Shown: positions 10,530-22,691, counted from the stretch's first letter. The stretch: DNA of 64,000 nucleotides from Melampsora larici-populina 98AG31 (GCF_000204055.1 NW_006768787.1:550309-614308), one strand, 5' to 3'. Made by a program: numbers and translations. The notes: generated by a model not told the origin, from the sequence alone.

Positions 10530-13500
10530 ACAATTACTTGGAGTAGTCAAGTATCTATTCAGAGATGCTATGGACAACATGCCCGACTCTTGTCTTCCAT
10601 CCATTCTAGCTTGATGGAAGTCTTTTGATACTTAAGGCCTTAGTATTCCACCAATCCAACCAAAAACAATGACACAATTCTATCAGAGTGTAGTAGGAAA
10701 GGATTTCCAAAATTTTTTACAAACAGTTCCTTTTGTACTGTATCATACAAGTTAAAGGTAAACCGTGTTCGGCATCAAAACCTGATTAAACCCTGAATCC
10801 CTACTACCAATTTCCAGGCTTACACGTTCACCACCTGTAACCTGAATTTCACGCACCTCACCCCAAATCCTTTCCTCATTACTCTCATCAGATTGAGTCA
10901 ACCATCAATCCATTTGACCAGATTCATCAATACTTTCAACAAAACACATCAATTTCAACTGCAAACCCAAGCTCCAATGAGCTCAATTCAATCCCATTCA
11001 ACTTAAAGTCAACCAAATCCTAAAAAATTCCTGGACCAAATTACAGACGTTCATCACAATCAACAAACCGACGTACAAGATCACTTTGAAGCAAAAAACA
11101 TTCAAATCAATTGAATTGATTGGGGAATTTGAATTCAAGTTTTCAGAATTTTCAGAATTTTTAACCTTGTGAGGCAATTTGTCTACCTTTAAAGTTGTTG
11201 CCATTGAAGATACCAAGAACAGACACTCATTCACCCCTCAAGATGACAAGTCATCTCAACCCTAAAAACACACAAAGACAAGACTGTCCTTTTTCCCTTT
11301 CAAATGACTTCACTATCCAATTCAAATTCAAATTGAAGATGTAATGGATCTACATCTGATACCACCCCTTCAATCCAACGGTTTCTCACAGGGCAAGTTG
11401 ATACACTTCCTTCTCTCCTCAGATAACTCTGGTTATTGTGCCAGTAGTTGTTCTCAAAGTACCAGAAGTAGCACAAGTGTATGTTATTCTATCTTATCTC
11501 GATCACAAATCAAACAATCAACTGAATATGTTTCTTTCCTTGAAATCGTTTCCATAGAATGCTACCAATCCACTTGCCTCTACTCATATGTAATCTAATG
11601 TTCCTCAATTATTCGTTGCAACTTAGAAGCTACTTGAAAGTCAGTCACATGATCGGATTGATGAAAGTAATGTATCTGATACTTACCTGAGCTTAGGGAA
11701 TGAATTCAATGCTCCAAGTCTAGGATTCTCCAAGGAAGGTGTTGATATGAAGTTGGTCAACATCCTCTCCACCTGTTTTTTAAGGTCCGATTCACTTCTC
11801 TTGGGTATTGATGTGATGATCGTACTCTCTCTTGATTTCTTATTAGTGAGCTATGTTCAGTCCCAGACAATTTACAGAACTGTCTCAAAGCAGCTTGAAG
11901 ATGCGTCATTAGAGCAGCATTTACCTCAGATACAACAGATTGTACTTCATCTACTACAAGGTTTGAACGTCAAACAATCAAAATTGTAGGCAGCCAAACG
12001 ACAACAAGAACAATCAGGCCCATACCTACATAGGCTCAGTTTGCTCCATCAAAATGACATGAATCCAGCTGATCATAAGTCCCAGTGAAACATCTGGTCT
12101 TGAATCCTCTACTGGTACCTCCTCCAAGCCGTGAGTTTCACCAGTCAATTGAGCAGTAAAATCTGTGAGTAAATTTCCAGAACAATTTTTGGTTTCCATT
12201 ACCTAACGTAATCACAATCAAAGCCATTGTGAGACCCATTGAACTTAGGTTTATGTATCATTTCAATAGTCAAAGATCTACCAATCAATCAGACAAGGTA
12301 AAGATCAACCTTTCAAGTTGTTTTTCATTTATTCAACTTATTGCTTGGTTTGGTTTCTTTGGATAGACCAAATGGTATCTTGATCATATACTTCATTGAA
12401 TAGAAGAACACAAAAGTTTTATATAAATAGATACCCAGAACATAATGAATATGAATGAATATGATCATTTAGATGCAATGGTAAGTCCATCAACACAAAT
12501 CCACAACAAGAAAACGAGTTAAACTGAATTCAGGATTTTTTCTCTTGAACTGAAATTTCAAGTTTGTTAAGTGGAATGATTGGAAAGAAATTAAGACACA
12601 ATGTACAACAAGTATCAGAAATCAAATCACTTTTCACTCATGCAACTTGAAAATCAAATGAATTTTATTTCAATCAAAGACAGGATCTCAACCTTATAAA
12701 AACTAGTTCAAGATTATCATTTTGAAATTTTGGCAATTTCAAATGTGTCTGAATCACAATATAGATTGATTGGATTCATTCGATCTTCAGTATCAGTAAA
12801 AGTTGAAGGAAATGAAAGTAATATCAGGATTCGCTAAGTGGCAGTTTTAAATAAGGTTTTTGTTAGTTGCAACGGGATGTTAAGTGTTCTTAATCAATAG
12901 AATGATTATTTTGTAAGTCATCCTTTCTTTACATTCATCAAAGTCAAATTCTATTAATCTTAACTTTGATTCATTTTTTGGCTCAGTTTTATGTTGGATT
13001 ATTTGATGAAATTAAATCAAGGAAGCAACTTCATTTTTTGAAGTTTTATGAAAAAGAAATTGGATGATTGACAAAATTGGATGAAATGAAAGTTGTGAAT
13101 TATTTTTTGATCCATTTATTAAGAAATTTGCATGTTGTTCAGAAGGATGTGAAAGTTTGATTATTATAGATTTAATTAGAGTTCTTTCAACAGAACTTAT
13201 ACTTTATTCTTCAAAGTAAGTTATCAACAATCAAGCAAATTTATTTAATTGTTAAAAAAATGAAAATGTTTAAAACATCAAGTCCAGATCTTCAATCTTT
13301 TTTGTTTTGTTTTATTTCTAGACGGGGGAATTTAGAACCCAGTACTACCACAGACAAACAAGAAGAAAGTTCACAAAATTAAACTTATCGCCTGAATCAT
13401 TTAAATTCTTCACAATCTGGACTTGTTGAATTAAATGAATAAGTCCATAGAAGAAAACAAAAATGATACTCAAAAATTAGCCAAGAATTATCTAATTTAA

Positions 13501-13875
13501 TCTTGATTCAAACTATTTTAAAGGTGATAACAAATGTAATATAACTTTAGATGGTGATCATCAATTATAGTTTGATGAAAATCATTGGATTGATACAATA
13601 AAAGAAAATTCAAAGGTTTGTGAAATCTGTAGGAATAGATTATTTCATGCTATTAGAATTTCATCTTCAGAAAATAGTTCATCAAAGAAAGTAAGTGGAA
13701 TATTATCAAATTTTGTGAAATTTCTTTTGATGAGAAAAAATCAAGGATCATGGACTTATGAGAAAAGAGTTGAGGATTGATGGGAATGGGTTGATTGCCA
13801 ATGACATCTGCTCTGTTTTAAGAAGAAGACTTGAGTTTTGGAGATGCAAAAAAACAAGATTGATTTCTATGTGTA

Positions 13876-14039
13876 GTGGCTTGCAAACCTGCCCTGGTTT
13901 TCAAAAAACCCAGTTGACCCAGTTGACTTTTTTGTGGTTACTTTGTGTATCAAGTTGACTTATGTTGACAGCTCTCAGCCAAAAATTACACTGGGTCAAC
14001 TGGGTTTTTTGAAAACCAGGGCAGGTTTCAGAGCCGCTT
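13876..14039. mobile_element. about 160 bp palindromic MITE
   Basis: AAACCTGCCCTGGTTTTC at 13885 is the reverse complement of the sequence ending at 14028; both arms continue inward as AAAAAACCCAGTTGACCCAGT. Weaker similarity extends outward to GGCT motifs at 13876 and 14039. Its reverse-complement symmetry explains the open frames called here. Confidence 0.8.
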
Positions 14040-14131
14040 ATGATCATTCACTGCAGACATTATTCGGGTTCCCCAAGTGGGCAGGGAAAAATGATTGGGA
14101 GTATGATTTGTCATAAAATGGTCTATCACTC

Positions 14132-14588
14132 CACACCTGAGCCATAACACCCACACTACATATGTGTAGCAGGCTCAGTGAATATGTGGTTATCATGTAC
14201 ATACAGTTCTGCTCAGTTATCTGCTCATCAGGACAAGTTATTCATATGTAATACATGCTGTAACTTCTTTCAGATTGAAAAAAGCTTCCAAAAGATTGAC
14301 TACATACACTGACTCAATGTTTTGGTGTGATCTCATCAACTCAACTGCATGTAACACACTTTCTGTTACTAAGACATAGCTTCAACAATATTGCCTGAGC
14401 AGCTACAGAATTATATGTAGTGAATTTTTGGGAAAAAAATTTCAAAGTCGAAAAAGTTACATGTGGTATAACATGTGATTTATTTATTCTGATGGGCAAA
14501 AAACTGAGCAGACCTGTATGTACATGATAGACAACTATTGACTTAGCTTGCTGCACATATGTAGTGTGGGTGAAATGGCCCAGGTGTG
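14132..14588. mobile_element. 457 bp terminal-inverted-repeat MITE
   Basis: CACACCTG at 14132 pairs with CAGGTGTG at 14581-14588. The arms share CACCCACACTACATATGTG, then TATCATGTACATACAG, TCTGCTCAGTT and GCYCATCAG, giving an arm of about 120 bp with a unique centre. There is no coding capacity. The target-site duplication is not clear. Confidence 0.8.
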
Positions 14589-15239
14589 CAGTATTCGATT
14601 CTTTTATGAAAAACTGTACTATTAATCATTTTCCTCTGCCAAATTGGGGAAGTTGAATGATGTTTACAGTGATTGAGGTTTTTTCTTTTGTAAAGCTTGG
14701 AAGAGTCTATCAACTTTGTGAATTCTTATCATGCTGGGGTTCTTTTGGTTTTGTATTCAAAAAGGCTTATACATATCATATACCTGAGAAGAGGAAAAAA
14801 ATAAAAGTACATAAAAATCCCAAATAAATGTCTTGAATTTATTTTGGTGAAGTTACACAAAAACAAGGCTGATTCTCCATGGTGATTTTCAATTGTGAAT
14901 GAAAAATTATTCGATGCAATTTGTATGTACACATCATTGTGTCTATTGATGGGGATATGCTTTCAGGGTTAGAGGTTCACAGTAATCTGTTTTAAGTGTC
15001 TTCTGCTTTGTGGGTCAAGATTCTTGAGCTTGGTTGTGAGCTATGATTATGTATGAGAGTGTTTAGTATGTCATAAGAAATTGATTGTGTGATGTGTCTG
15101 TGCCTGGGGCTGTTTGCATTGGCAGATTCTAGGTTGGGTGGTGGATCAGATTAATGCAGATACAAATATGGTATCAATTTGGTGAATTGATTAAACATCA
15201 TTCAATGATGCGGCGCCCACCGCTGATCAGGCTAGCCCA

Positions 15240-16420
15240 CATATATTGGAGGAAAGACAAAGGATGTGGACTGCATTAGCCCACTTAGGCTCTTTAATCT
15301 TTCAAACATGTATTAGCAACATCCCCTCCTACTTAGACAGTTTCATGAAGAAGCTGGTCAAAATTTTTCTTGGGCATGTTATCAGATGGTCTGCTCAGTG
15401 GACAAACAAGCCAAAATTTCATATGCTTATACATCTTGTGGAATGCATTGATTGCTGTGGTACACTTTGTTTATGTGCGACAGAAAAACTTAAGAGCTTC
15501 AAGGAGGTAACACAAGCTTCAGTATACTCTAGCTGAGCCAAACCTTGGCTTCCGAGTTTCAACAACTTTCAACTGCAGCCGCTTGATGAGGCTAATATTT
15601 TCTGGTTACTCATTTTGGGATAATAAATATTCTTGTCAGGCGCGTGCTGGCAAGGAGGTGACTGGATTATTCTCAAAAAACAAATGGCCCTGTGAATACT
15701 TTGGTTTCAACAACAGTTGGAATGAAGAAGGAAAGATCTTCATGAAAGGTATGTGTGGCCTCACAAACCATGGCATTTGATCCACATTTATATATTTGTC
15801 AATTTGTCACCTTTGTTGTCCTCCCGTAGAGATATATACGTCAATGTGATAACAACCTGGAGTTGTTCCTGCCGAATTATGCAAGGAATTTTCAAGGCAC
15901 TTGTGGTCATCAAAAACTCAACCTTTCCTTCAATCAAAACAGCGTGTGGGTTTAAAGAATTTTGTCCTCTTTGATATAGAGTCCAACAGCCCATCTCCTC
16001 AAGTAGGTCGTATTGAAGGTATTTGGCAAGGTCAATCTCAAGGGAGCACAAAATACTTGCACAGATTGAAGGTACGCTCTCTCAATGAAAATATTGATGA
16101 ATTCTATGGTTTGAGAGGATTGAGTGTTTTACAGGAAGCCTTGTGGATACCAATACAAGTGAGTCAATACAATAAAACAAAATTGTGTAAGCTAGTATTT
16201 TGGAAAGATCATACTAATCATGACCATCAAAATGGAGAATCAAATGTGTGCTCAATATTCAACACAATTGCCATGTAGCTAAATGTCAGCCACTATCCAG
16301 TCTGGCAAGATACAACATACAACTCCCAGGGAAATCACCTTTTCAAATCCATCCCAAAGAGTTTAACAGGAATTTTCTGAACTGGGGTGCCTTGTTTTTG
16401 GCCAATGAACATTGATTGGT
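15240..16420 (+). pseudogene. C-terminal part of the same decayed transposon protein
   Basis: In order: EERQRMWTALAHLGSLIFQT (15250), WTNKPKFHMLIHLVECI (15405), FATEK-like CATEKLKSFKEVTQASVYSS (15475), a segment with FSGYSFWDNKY and GKEVTGLFSKN (15600-15680), FVLFDIESNS (15960), VGRIEGIWQGQSQGSTKYL (16005), FYGLRGLSVL (16105), and a broken NTQHNCH-like end at 16250-16280. KPKFHMLIHL followed by ATEKxxSF is the family hallmark. Stops and frame changes break it repeatedly. This completes the protein begun at 7380. Confidence 0.7.
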
Positions 16421-16779
16421 TGCAAACATCATTCATCTCCAATGGACAGAAAATGCATGAGCAGAAAATATAAATATGGGTATGTCAAATTGGAGAATGA
16501 GTCAAGCAAAGAAAGAAAAAGGCAAAACAGAAAAAGCCACAAGGGAAAAAATCAAAAGAGACAAGGGGAAAAGGAGGTTACACAATGATGATGATATTAA
16601 TCCTGCTTTGAGTTCAACATTCTGTCTTTGAGTCGCCAAAAAGTTTGTATGACCGTGCAAAATTGATTGTCTTTTCATGTCAGCTTGTAACAAATATATT
16701 ACAATCTTTTTTCAATGTAACTAACACTGCCGTCCAGTGAACTGTTCATCACATGATCATCACACCAAAACACTGGTCA
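16421..16779. other. flank of the pseudogene, A-rich
   Basis: A purine-rich stretch at 16500-16575. No gene is supported. Confidence 0.3.
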
Positions 16780-16859
16780 TCAGACTGGGGGTTCATTTTT
16801 GTTGGCACACTGCCTTCAAACAAACCCTCAGGAAACCGCCAAGATATTGAGGTAGATAT

Positions 16860-17056
16860 TGATGTGGGTGAAGGATATTTTAAATTTATTGCTATTGGCT
16901 CACTACCGTCCGACAAAAACAAAATGCCTTTCCAAATCCAAGTGAGGATATTTTGGATTTATTGCTATTGGCTCACTGCCATCCAACAAACAACAAATCA
17001 CCTTCCAACATCAAGATTTTGAGTTTATTGCTATTGGCTCACTGCCATCCAACAAT
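16860..17056 (+). repeat. tandem repeat, three units of 66-73 bp
   Basis: The core TTTATTGCTATTGGCTCACT starts near 16885, 16958 and 17024, each followed by a CCRTCC-ACAA segment. A weaker fourth unit (GTTGGCACACTGCC) lies at about 16801. The unit lengths are not multiples of three and differ, so this is a DNA repeat rather than a repeat protein. Confidence 0.75.
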
Positions 17057-17067
17057 AAAATCCCTTG

Positions 17068-17535
17068 ATTGATAATGTGAATCGCTGCGTGTGAATGAGA
17101 GATAATTGTCTTGATTTGATTGATATTGAAAGTAAAGAGAAAGCTTGATGTGTATCTACTGGACTTATTGAAAATTGGTTTAAAATGAAATTTGATAAAT
17201 CTTTACTATACAAATGTTTGATTGTTAAAGAAGATAAAGTTGAATGAACTTGTCTTCTTAAGTCAGAATTAGCTGAAAAACTAACTGAAGGTACTGAAGA
17301 AGTTCCAAATAATTCTTTGGGTTTGTTTTATTGAATTAAAATTTCATTTGATAAATCATATAAAAGATTTATGATGATTATTATAGATTTGGTTAGTGGA
17401 AATGTTGGAAATAATAATTGATTATGAAATGATGGTTTCAAATTTTGAATCAAAATTGGGTTTGATAAGAATGGTGAGATTATTGATACAACTGGAATTC
17501 AGTTTGGCTTAGTTGGATGATCTTGAGTGACTTCC
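17068..17535 (+). pseudogene. unidentified reading frame whose in-frame stops are all TGA
   Basis: Starting at 17075 (AAT GTG AAT CGC), the frame runs about 460 nt with nine in-frame TGA codons and no TAA or TAG, although the DNA is very AT-rich. Segments between the stops look like ordinary protein (LIENWFKMKFDKSLLYKC; KSELAEKLTEGTEEVPNN; FMMIIIDLVSGNVGNNN). Most TGA positions read naturally as Arg (CGA), as expected if CpG cytosines were deaminated. I do not recognise the family. A TGG-to-TGA origin, or a recoded or mitochondrial-type frame, is less likely but not excluded. Confidence 0.5.
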
Positions 17536-18199
17536 AATGTTGAAATGATAGCCATAGAACATAAAGTCAGTTGTTTTTCTGTTTTTGATTGATCTAATAC
17601 TAATGAGAGGTGATGAGGATGCTGAATGAGGTTACCAATAGTAGGTGGTGCAGAGTCAAAACCATGATCTTGAGCTTCATGTTGCAGGATATGACGGGGA
17701 GTTAGACTCACCGCCGAAACCTCTCCTGGAGCAGGGTTTGGTGTGTTTTAGAGATGGTGCTGGCAATTCCACATCTACTTGCACTATCAGTATTTATAAT
17801 AAGTCATAAGTAAAAAAATATGCTTCCAAGATTCAAGCAAAGCATAAGATTTCATTGAAGCGCTTTCTCAAGAATCAAAAGCAATTCCCTCTATCAGAAT
17901 GTTATAGAAATCCAATGCTAATTTAAAGAAGCTTCTATCCAGATTGCAAGTGCTCATCATTTGAAAGCAAAAGTCCTCAAAAATGGGTGCTTGTGATCAA
18001 ACATTCAATTGAACAGACTTCTGATGATAAGTTTCTGTAAAATAAGTTCATGTGAAGCAATCAATTTAAGCACAAAAACAATGTTTGCTGAATTTTTATC
18101 ATAAAATTGTGATTTATTTTGTTTGACTTTCTTAATGCCCATGAACCTTTGTCCAATTTGTGGTAACAGAACTGTGGCAAAATGAAATCATCACTTGAC
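17536..18199. other. unannotated AT-rich DNA
   Basis: No supported gene. Minus-strand open frames here are low-complexity shadows. Confidence 0.3.
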
Positions 18200-20110
18200 A
18201 TGTGACCACAGACTTTATCAAACCAATCAACCAATGCATACTTTGGTCACATTCCTTCACACCTGTTCTCACGTCAAGACTGGAGCTGTCTTCCTTGATC
18301 GCAATTTATGGACCTGTTATTGTTTTTATTCTTCTCAACAAGTTGCACTCATGCCTCCTTGACCTTACAGTCAACCTCAGCGTAACCCTTGTTCAGAGTC
18401 ACCAGGTGAGTTATCACTTACATTTCTTTGTCTCCAAATCATTTGCTTCCTTGCAATCCGCAAGAATTTCTGTAGTTGATGTTGGGCCTGTAGCTCTAAG
18501 CACTCAAGAGCTTGTCTTCACTTACAGCATCCCTCAGGTATGAACATCAAGGACAAAACACTCACAAAGCAGCCAAATAAAAAGAGCTCATCAATGTACA
18601 CATTCTTCTTCTACAAGACTACCATATCTGTACAAATCTCTGACAACAATTCTTTTTCAGAGAATGTAGAAGACAATGATGATCAAGATTCTTGCCCAGA
18701 AAAAGACACCACTGCCAAAAAGGAAGAAGAGGATCCTGATCTTAGAGGAAATAGTGTTGCTAAAGACCAAGAAAGTGATGAGCCAGGTCTAGCAAAAGAT
18801 ATTGGTTCCAAAGATGAAGAGCCTCAAACAGGTGGCCCAAAATCAACTTTGGGTAACATACATAGGGAACCTTTCTTGACCTCATCTTCTGATTGGCCTT
18901 CAATCAATCTACCCATGGGGCAAGCTAGAAGAGCTGAATGGGAATTGCTTGCAGATATATTTGATCTTGACGCTACACATTGCGGAAATGCACTTCCAAT
19001 CTCTTTGGTGAGCTAAAGTTGAGCCTATCATGAGACAATCATGAACTATATTTTGATTGGATTTGAAAACCGCAACACTCTTCTAGATAAATGGTTCTCA
19101 AAACCAATTTCAAGCAGGTGTCTGCCTCATGCAGCAGGTACTCCAAGAGCTTGGCAAACAATCCACTGAAAATCAGGCTACTGCAACTTCAGCATCCTGG
19201 GCGCTGAGGTTGGATTTTGGTGTACGTAAGTGTGCACATATGGAGAGAAAGACTCTGATGTGTATTTCCTTGTTCCAGACCTAAATCATCAATATTATGT
19301 GTCTCACTCTAAAAGACCATACGGTTAAAGCATACAACAACACCTTGTATTCAAACAAGAGGCCTATAATTAGGTCCTGTCATAGGAAGGCTATGGTATG
19401 ATGATTTTAATCAATTGCTTGCTCATAAGAGGTTGCTCACAATTTTACTTTTTTGCAGCAAGCTCTGATAAGACAAACTACAGCTTGGAAGGCGGAAACC
19501 CTTCCTCCAATCTTGGGTGATACATTAGATGATCTGACAGCTCATGCAAAGTTTGTGATTGAATTCAAGGATTGACTGAGGCATCAGCAAGATGAATTTC
19601 GAGTTATTGTGAGGTCCAGACCTGTCTTTGATATGCCTTGCTCTAGTATGTACTGACTATATTTTTCTATCTAATAGCTCCCAAAGAACATACATGTTAC
19701 AACAGAAACAGCTAATCAAGAGCTGCTTTCCATTCCTACAATGGGGACCTTACTAGGAGATGTGAGAAAGGCTCTGTTTTGTCTTGATCACATTATATTC
19801 ATATTGTTTTGATTTTCAATCTTTTCAAAACAGTTGTATTGGCAAGCATACATTGATTGTTAAATCATCTAAACAGCAACAACCAGCTCATTTTCTTGAT
19901 TTATGTATCATCACATGTCTAAAGGTTTAATTCCATCATTATTACAAGATATGAATAATTTTTTGATGGAAAGAAGACAATCGATGATGTCAAGGCAAAT
20001 GAGATGAAATTTGATCTTCCCACTGAAGAAGAAGTCTTGGCTGCCATTGAATTTTCCTCATCACAGCACAACAGCTGACCATTTGTTCTTGCCTGCAAAC
20101 TATTAAGCAC
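18200..20110 (+). pseudogene. decayed multi-exon coding region of an unidentified, probably repeat-associated family
   Basis: Coding-like blocks occur in order: an Asp/Glu/Lys-rich segment (18665-18840, EDNDDQDSCPEKD...), WPSINLPMGQARRAEWELLADIF (18895-18965), a block near 19110-19215 with LQELGKQSTENQATATSASW, and ALIRQTTAWKAETLPPILGDTL (19455-19530). They lie in different frames separated by GT...AG-like gaps and stops. QARRAEW and LQELG resemble a repetitive rust protein family, but I cannot name it or its function. Confidence 0.4.
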
Positions 20111-20419
20111 TCCTGTTTTCAAATATTATTGTGTCAACTCTTCCCCAGTCTTACTGTATAATAGTGTATATATATCATTTGTCAAGGACCATCAGTATCG
20201 TTTTGGAATTTAATCCTGATGTCTTTTCAATTATTGTGATTGTATTATAGTGTATATAACCAATGTGTAGTAATCCAGTTTATATGTCTTTTGTATCATT
20301 GCTGAACTCTTTACGCCAGAGTTGATCGAGTCAGAATGAGAATCTAGTGTAGTTGTTATAGTCAACAAATTATACAAAACCACATATTAAAGGTCTCCTG
20401 TATGATATCCTCAGGACAA

Positions 20420-20775
20420 CTTTAGCTTACCTACTTGAGTTCACCGCAAGGGTACCCTGAATGGATCACAAGGGATGCCCAGAGGAGGTGTCAAAGTGTT
20501 CCTGAGGACGTCTTTCCTGTTTGCATCCTCATGTCAGCCACCAAGGATGCCTTTGAGACAGTCCTGGGGTGGTCCAAGGACATCTTGGAAGGCCCTGTGG
20601 CGGTGTCCAAGAGAGGATGCCGGGTGGACACCTTGCAGGAGGCCGTGTCAGGATGTCCCTCCCTCTGCAAAAAGATGGGACATCCCCAAGACATCAGACT
20701 GTCTTTGTGGTGTATTAGCTGAGACACATGCTAGAGTGTTGCCTTTACCGCTAGGCTACCCACTCTTGTACCAGA
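20420..20775 (-). mobile_element. GC-rich repeat with a tRNA-like box A, probable SINE-type element
   Basis: On the minus strand near 20755 there is GTAGCCTAGCGGTAAAGGC, an excellent tRNA D-arm / box A (TAGCCTAGCGG). The body downstream is GC-rich and shares motifs with 6490-6800 (ACACC-CAAAGACA, repeated GGATGTCC, GACACCGCCACAG). No box B is visible at the right spacing. The overlapping open frames of 78-101 aa on both strands are by-products of GC content. Confidence 0.5.
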
Positions 20776-21048
20776 TGTGATGGCCATGCAACTGTATGTA
20801 TGTGTACAGAGAGTACAAACTGGAATAAGACCAGTTCAGTGTGATGTAGTTACATGTGTGTAGCTACATGGCATGGATCATTGAATGATCATACATCAAT
20901 GATTCCTCTCAATTTGGTTGGATTTCCAGGGTTTATATAGTCTGAAGCTTGAAAATCTGTGGACTACCAGTGCGCGCAAATTGTGCTTCTATGGTTAGGT
21001 TAATCACAGTAACACAGTTACTATTGGGTTATGATTATATTTCATTTG

Positions 21049-21300
21049 TTACATATATGTTATGGCCGTGAAATATATGTAGCTTTGGTTTGCATTGAAG
21101 TTGTGTATTTTCACACTCTGTGATGTAAGTTTTGCACATGTTACATATTCTAAATCATATGTAACACATGTTACATATGCTAAATCATATGTAACTTGAC
21201 TCTTGAGACTGAGCCTTGAGTTGTAATTGCTATTTTTGAGGTTTTCACTGTAATATGTCGCCCATTGGCACTCTGGTTTAGAACTCAGGGCTGACATCAA
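21049..21300 (-). repeat. interspersed repeat family B, copy 2
   Basis: Reverse-complement match to 3640-3880. This copy has an extra internal duplication of about 30 bp: CATATGTAACACATGTTACATAT-like units at 21135-21195. It abuts the family A element at about 21305. Confidence 0.75.
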
Positions 21301-21518
21301 GAATATATATTTTATCAGCCTTTGTCATGTAAATTGACCAAGTTATTGAGTTTTTAAAAAAAACATGGATAAAAATACTATTTTCATCGTATACTTAAGA
21401 CTTAGATCTTGAATATCTTCAATCTTTATTAATATACATATACAGTAAATTTGATTATATCTTCCACAATATGTTTCTCCACATCTTTGTCTGCTCCAGC
21501 CTTTGTCAATGGGTAGTA

Positions 21519-22691
21519 TGTAGGGAGGTTACACATAGATGGATCTTGATGTGATGATTTGGTTATTGATTTTGGGCAATTAGATTGAGAATAGGATTTT
21601 TGATGTGTAGATTTGATTGATTGAGATTGAGAATAAGGAGATTGATATGGTTGAGTCTGAGATTCACAGTGATATGGAAATGAAGGAGGAGGTAAAGGTT
21701 GAATGGATACCAATGAATCTAAACTAAGTCTAGAATCATTTGTATCCACAAGGAGTAGTAGGAGTAGAAGTAGAATGATCACGGAAATTCAATCTCTTGA
21801 GGTCAAACTAGTTGATTTAATGATGGAGTGTTCTCTATTGTTCTTTGGTCAAGTTAGATTATTTGAAAGAACATGATTCTTCACAAGCCGTAGGAGTGAG
21901 TTTAGGAACATTGGGTCTATAAATCTTTCTAATTCAAAGTGGTCTAGGTAATGGTAACAAAACGTTTTCGATTAGATTGAGGTTGAGTTCAAAGTGTATG
22001 AATCTATTGGTTGAAATGTGGGTTGTTTCGGATTGAATAGTCATGCAATGATACTGTTGGCAATGATTGAATTGTGATGGCTTCTTGTGGCTTCAGGTAA
22101 CAGGTATTGATGGATGGATTGATTGATCAAGATTGTTGAGTTTCTTAATCTATTGATAACTCAATCTTGAGCTGACCCTGGACAACAGGGATAGTAGAGT
22201 CAGTGGGCAACTCAGTGGCGGAAAGCGCAACAACAAAAACTCCGGGCCCAGAATGTTGGCGCAGGGCGTAGTGCCCGACCCTGGAAGTTCTGGGTAGCGG
22301 AGCAGCAGCCTCAGGGTGCAGCGCTGCGCTCTGCGCTACCATTGGCGCTGCAAGCCAGGCTTGATGGAATTCATGGGTTTTAAGCTATGGGATTAGACAG
22401 TTGGATTATATGGTGTCTCTCCATAGCCCGGCTTCAGATAATCCTCATGCTTTGAGAACTACTCACGGGATCATTCTGGAGCTAGGTGAGAATTCTTTTT
22501 ATATCATTTCATTTATACTATTGTTGTTCTTTTTATTATAGTTACAAGTACTGACTCAATGAGAGCTACTCACAGAATCATTCTGGAGCTAGTTTTGTAA
22601 TAGATACACAGAAGTTTCAAGTTATGCTCTCTGTTGGGTCCAGCAAAAAAGGAGATCCTTAGTGAAGGACTCTTATAATAGAGTCCTTACA
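21519..22691. mobile_element. 1173 bp insertion with TG...CA ends and 5 bp duplication, probable solo LTR
   Basis: The insertion starts TGTAGGGA and ends TCCTTACA, so its ends are near-inverted (TGTA-GGA / TCCTTACA). TAGTA is duplicated on both sides (21514-21518 and 22692-22696). It interrupts family A between adjacent positions of the complete copy. TG...CA ends with a 5 bp duplication fit an LTR. Inside are a minus-strand frame starting at 21782 with a Leu-rich start and Ser/Gln/Pro-rich body, a GC-rich palindromic block at about 22185-22345 and a repeated CATTCTGGAGCTAG motif. No gag or pol is present. Which strand is the sense strand is unknown. Confidence 0.6.

Larger units (their letters stand above)
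7380..10760 (+). pseudogene. N-terminal and central part of a decayed transposon-encoded protein (probable transposase family)
   Basis: Fragments in shifting frames follow the order of a basidiomycete transposon protein family I recognise: NWYPFK (7715), PCYSLSIRDIV (8010), VPIFFYQQSGDYYAKCL (8305), DDTSGSVLKQWNKH (8710), SFYLTLSGLTPGMSNQEYN (8755), FLATSNKAGALELGDNIVDKL (8818), then SPMHTEITNT and LNPCRICTL (9035-9115), a segment after the first MITE at 10085, and GFEGHKDTLVETLHV (10312) leading to LGVVKYLFRDAM (10537). There are many stops and frameshifts. The KQWNKH, LATSN, SPMHxE and NPCRxC signatures are typical of the family. The catalytic role is inferred, not shown. Two elements (9367-10084, 10364-10529) sit inside it, and the C-terminal part resumes at 15240. 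Confidence 0.7.
10761..15239. other. about 4.5 kb insertion block splitting the transposon pseudogene
   Basis: Pseudogene similarity stops after QTVPFVLYHT (about 10750) and resumes at EERQRMWTAL (15245), so this block is foreign to the gene. It is AT-rich and contains fragments that look coding but are too broken to name, such as NHWIDTIKENSKVCEICRN-like sequence at about 13570-13640 and MNMNEYDHLDAM before a GT donor at 12445. The two inverted-repeat elements listed separately lie inside it. The outer boundaries and any duplication are not resolved. Confidence 0.5.

Noticed and set aside
10248..10628. Open frame of 126 codons with a mirror frame on the other strand
   Set aside because: Both read through a 166 bp palindrome, so the similar products are a symmetry artefact.
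17068..17535. Nuclear copy of mitochondrial DNA, suggested by TGA-only stops
   Set aside because: The frame is hydrophilic and unlike any mitochondrial protein I know; CpG decay of CGA codons explains it better, though a search would settle it.
20435..20780. Three overlapping open frames that could suggest a small gene
   Set aside because: Same GC-rich repeat as at 6.5 kb, with a tRNA box A; no conserved protein.
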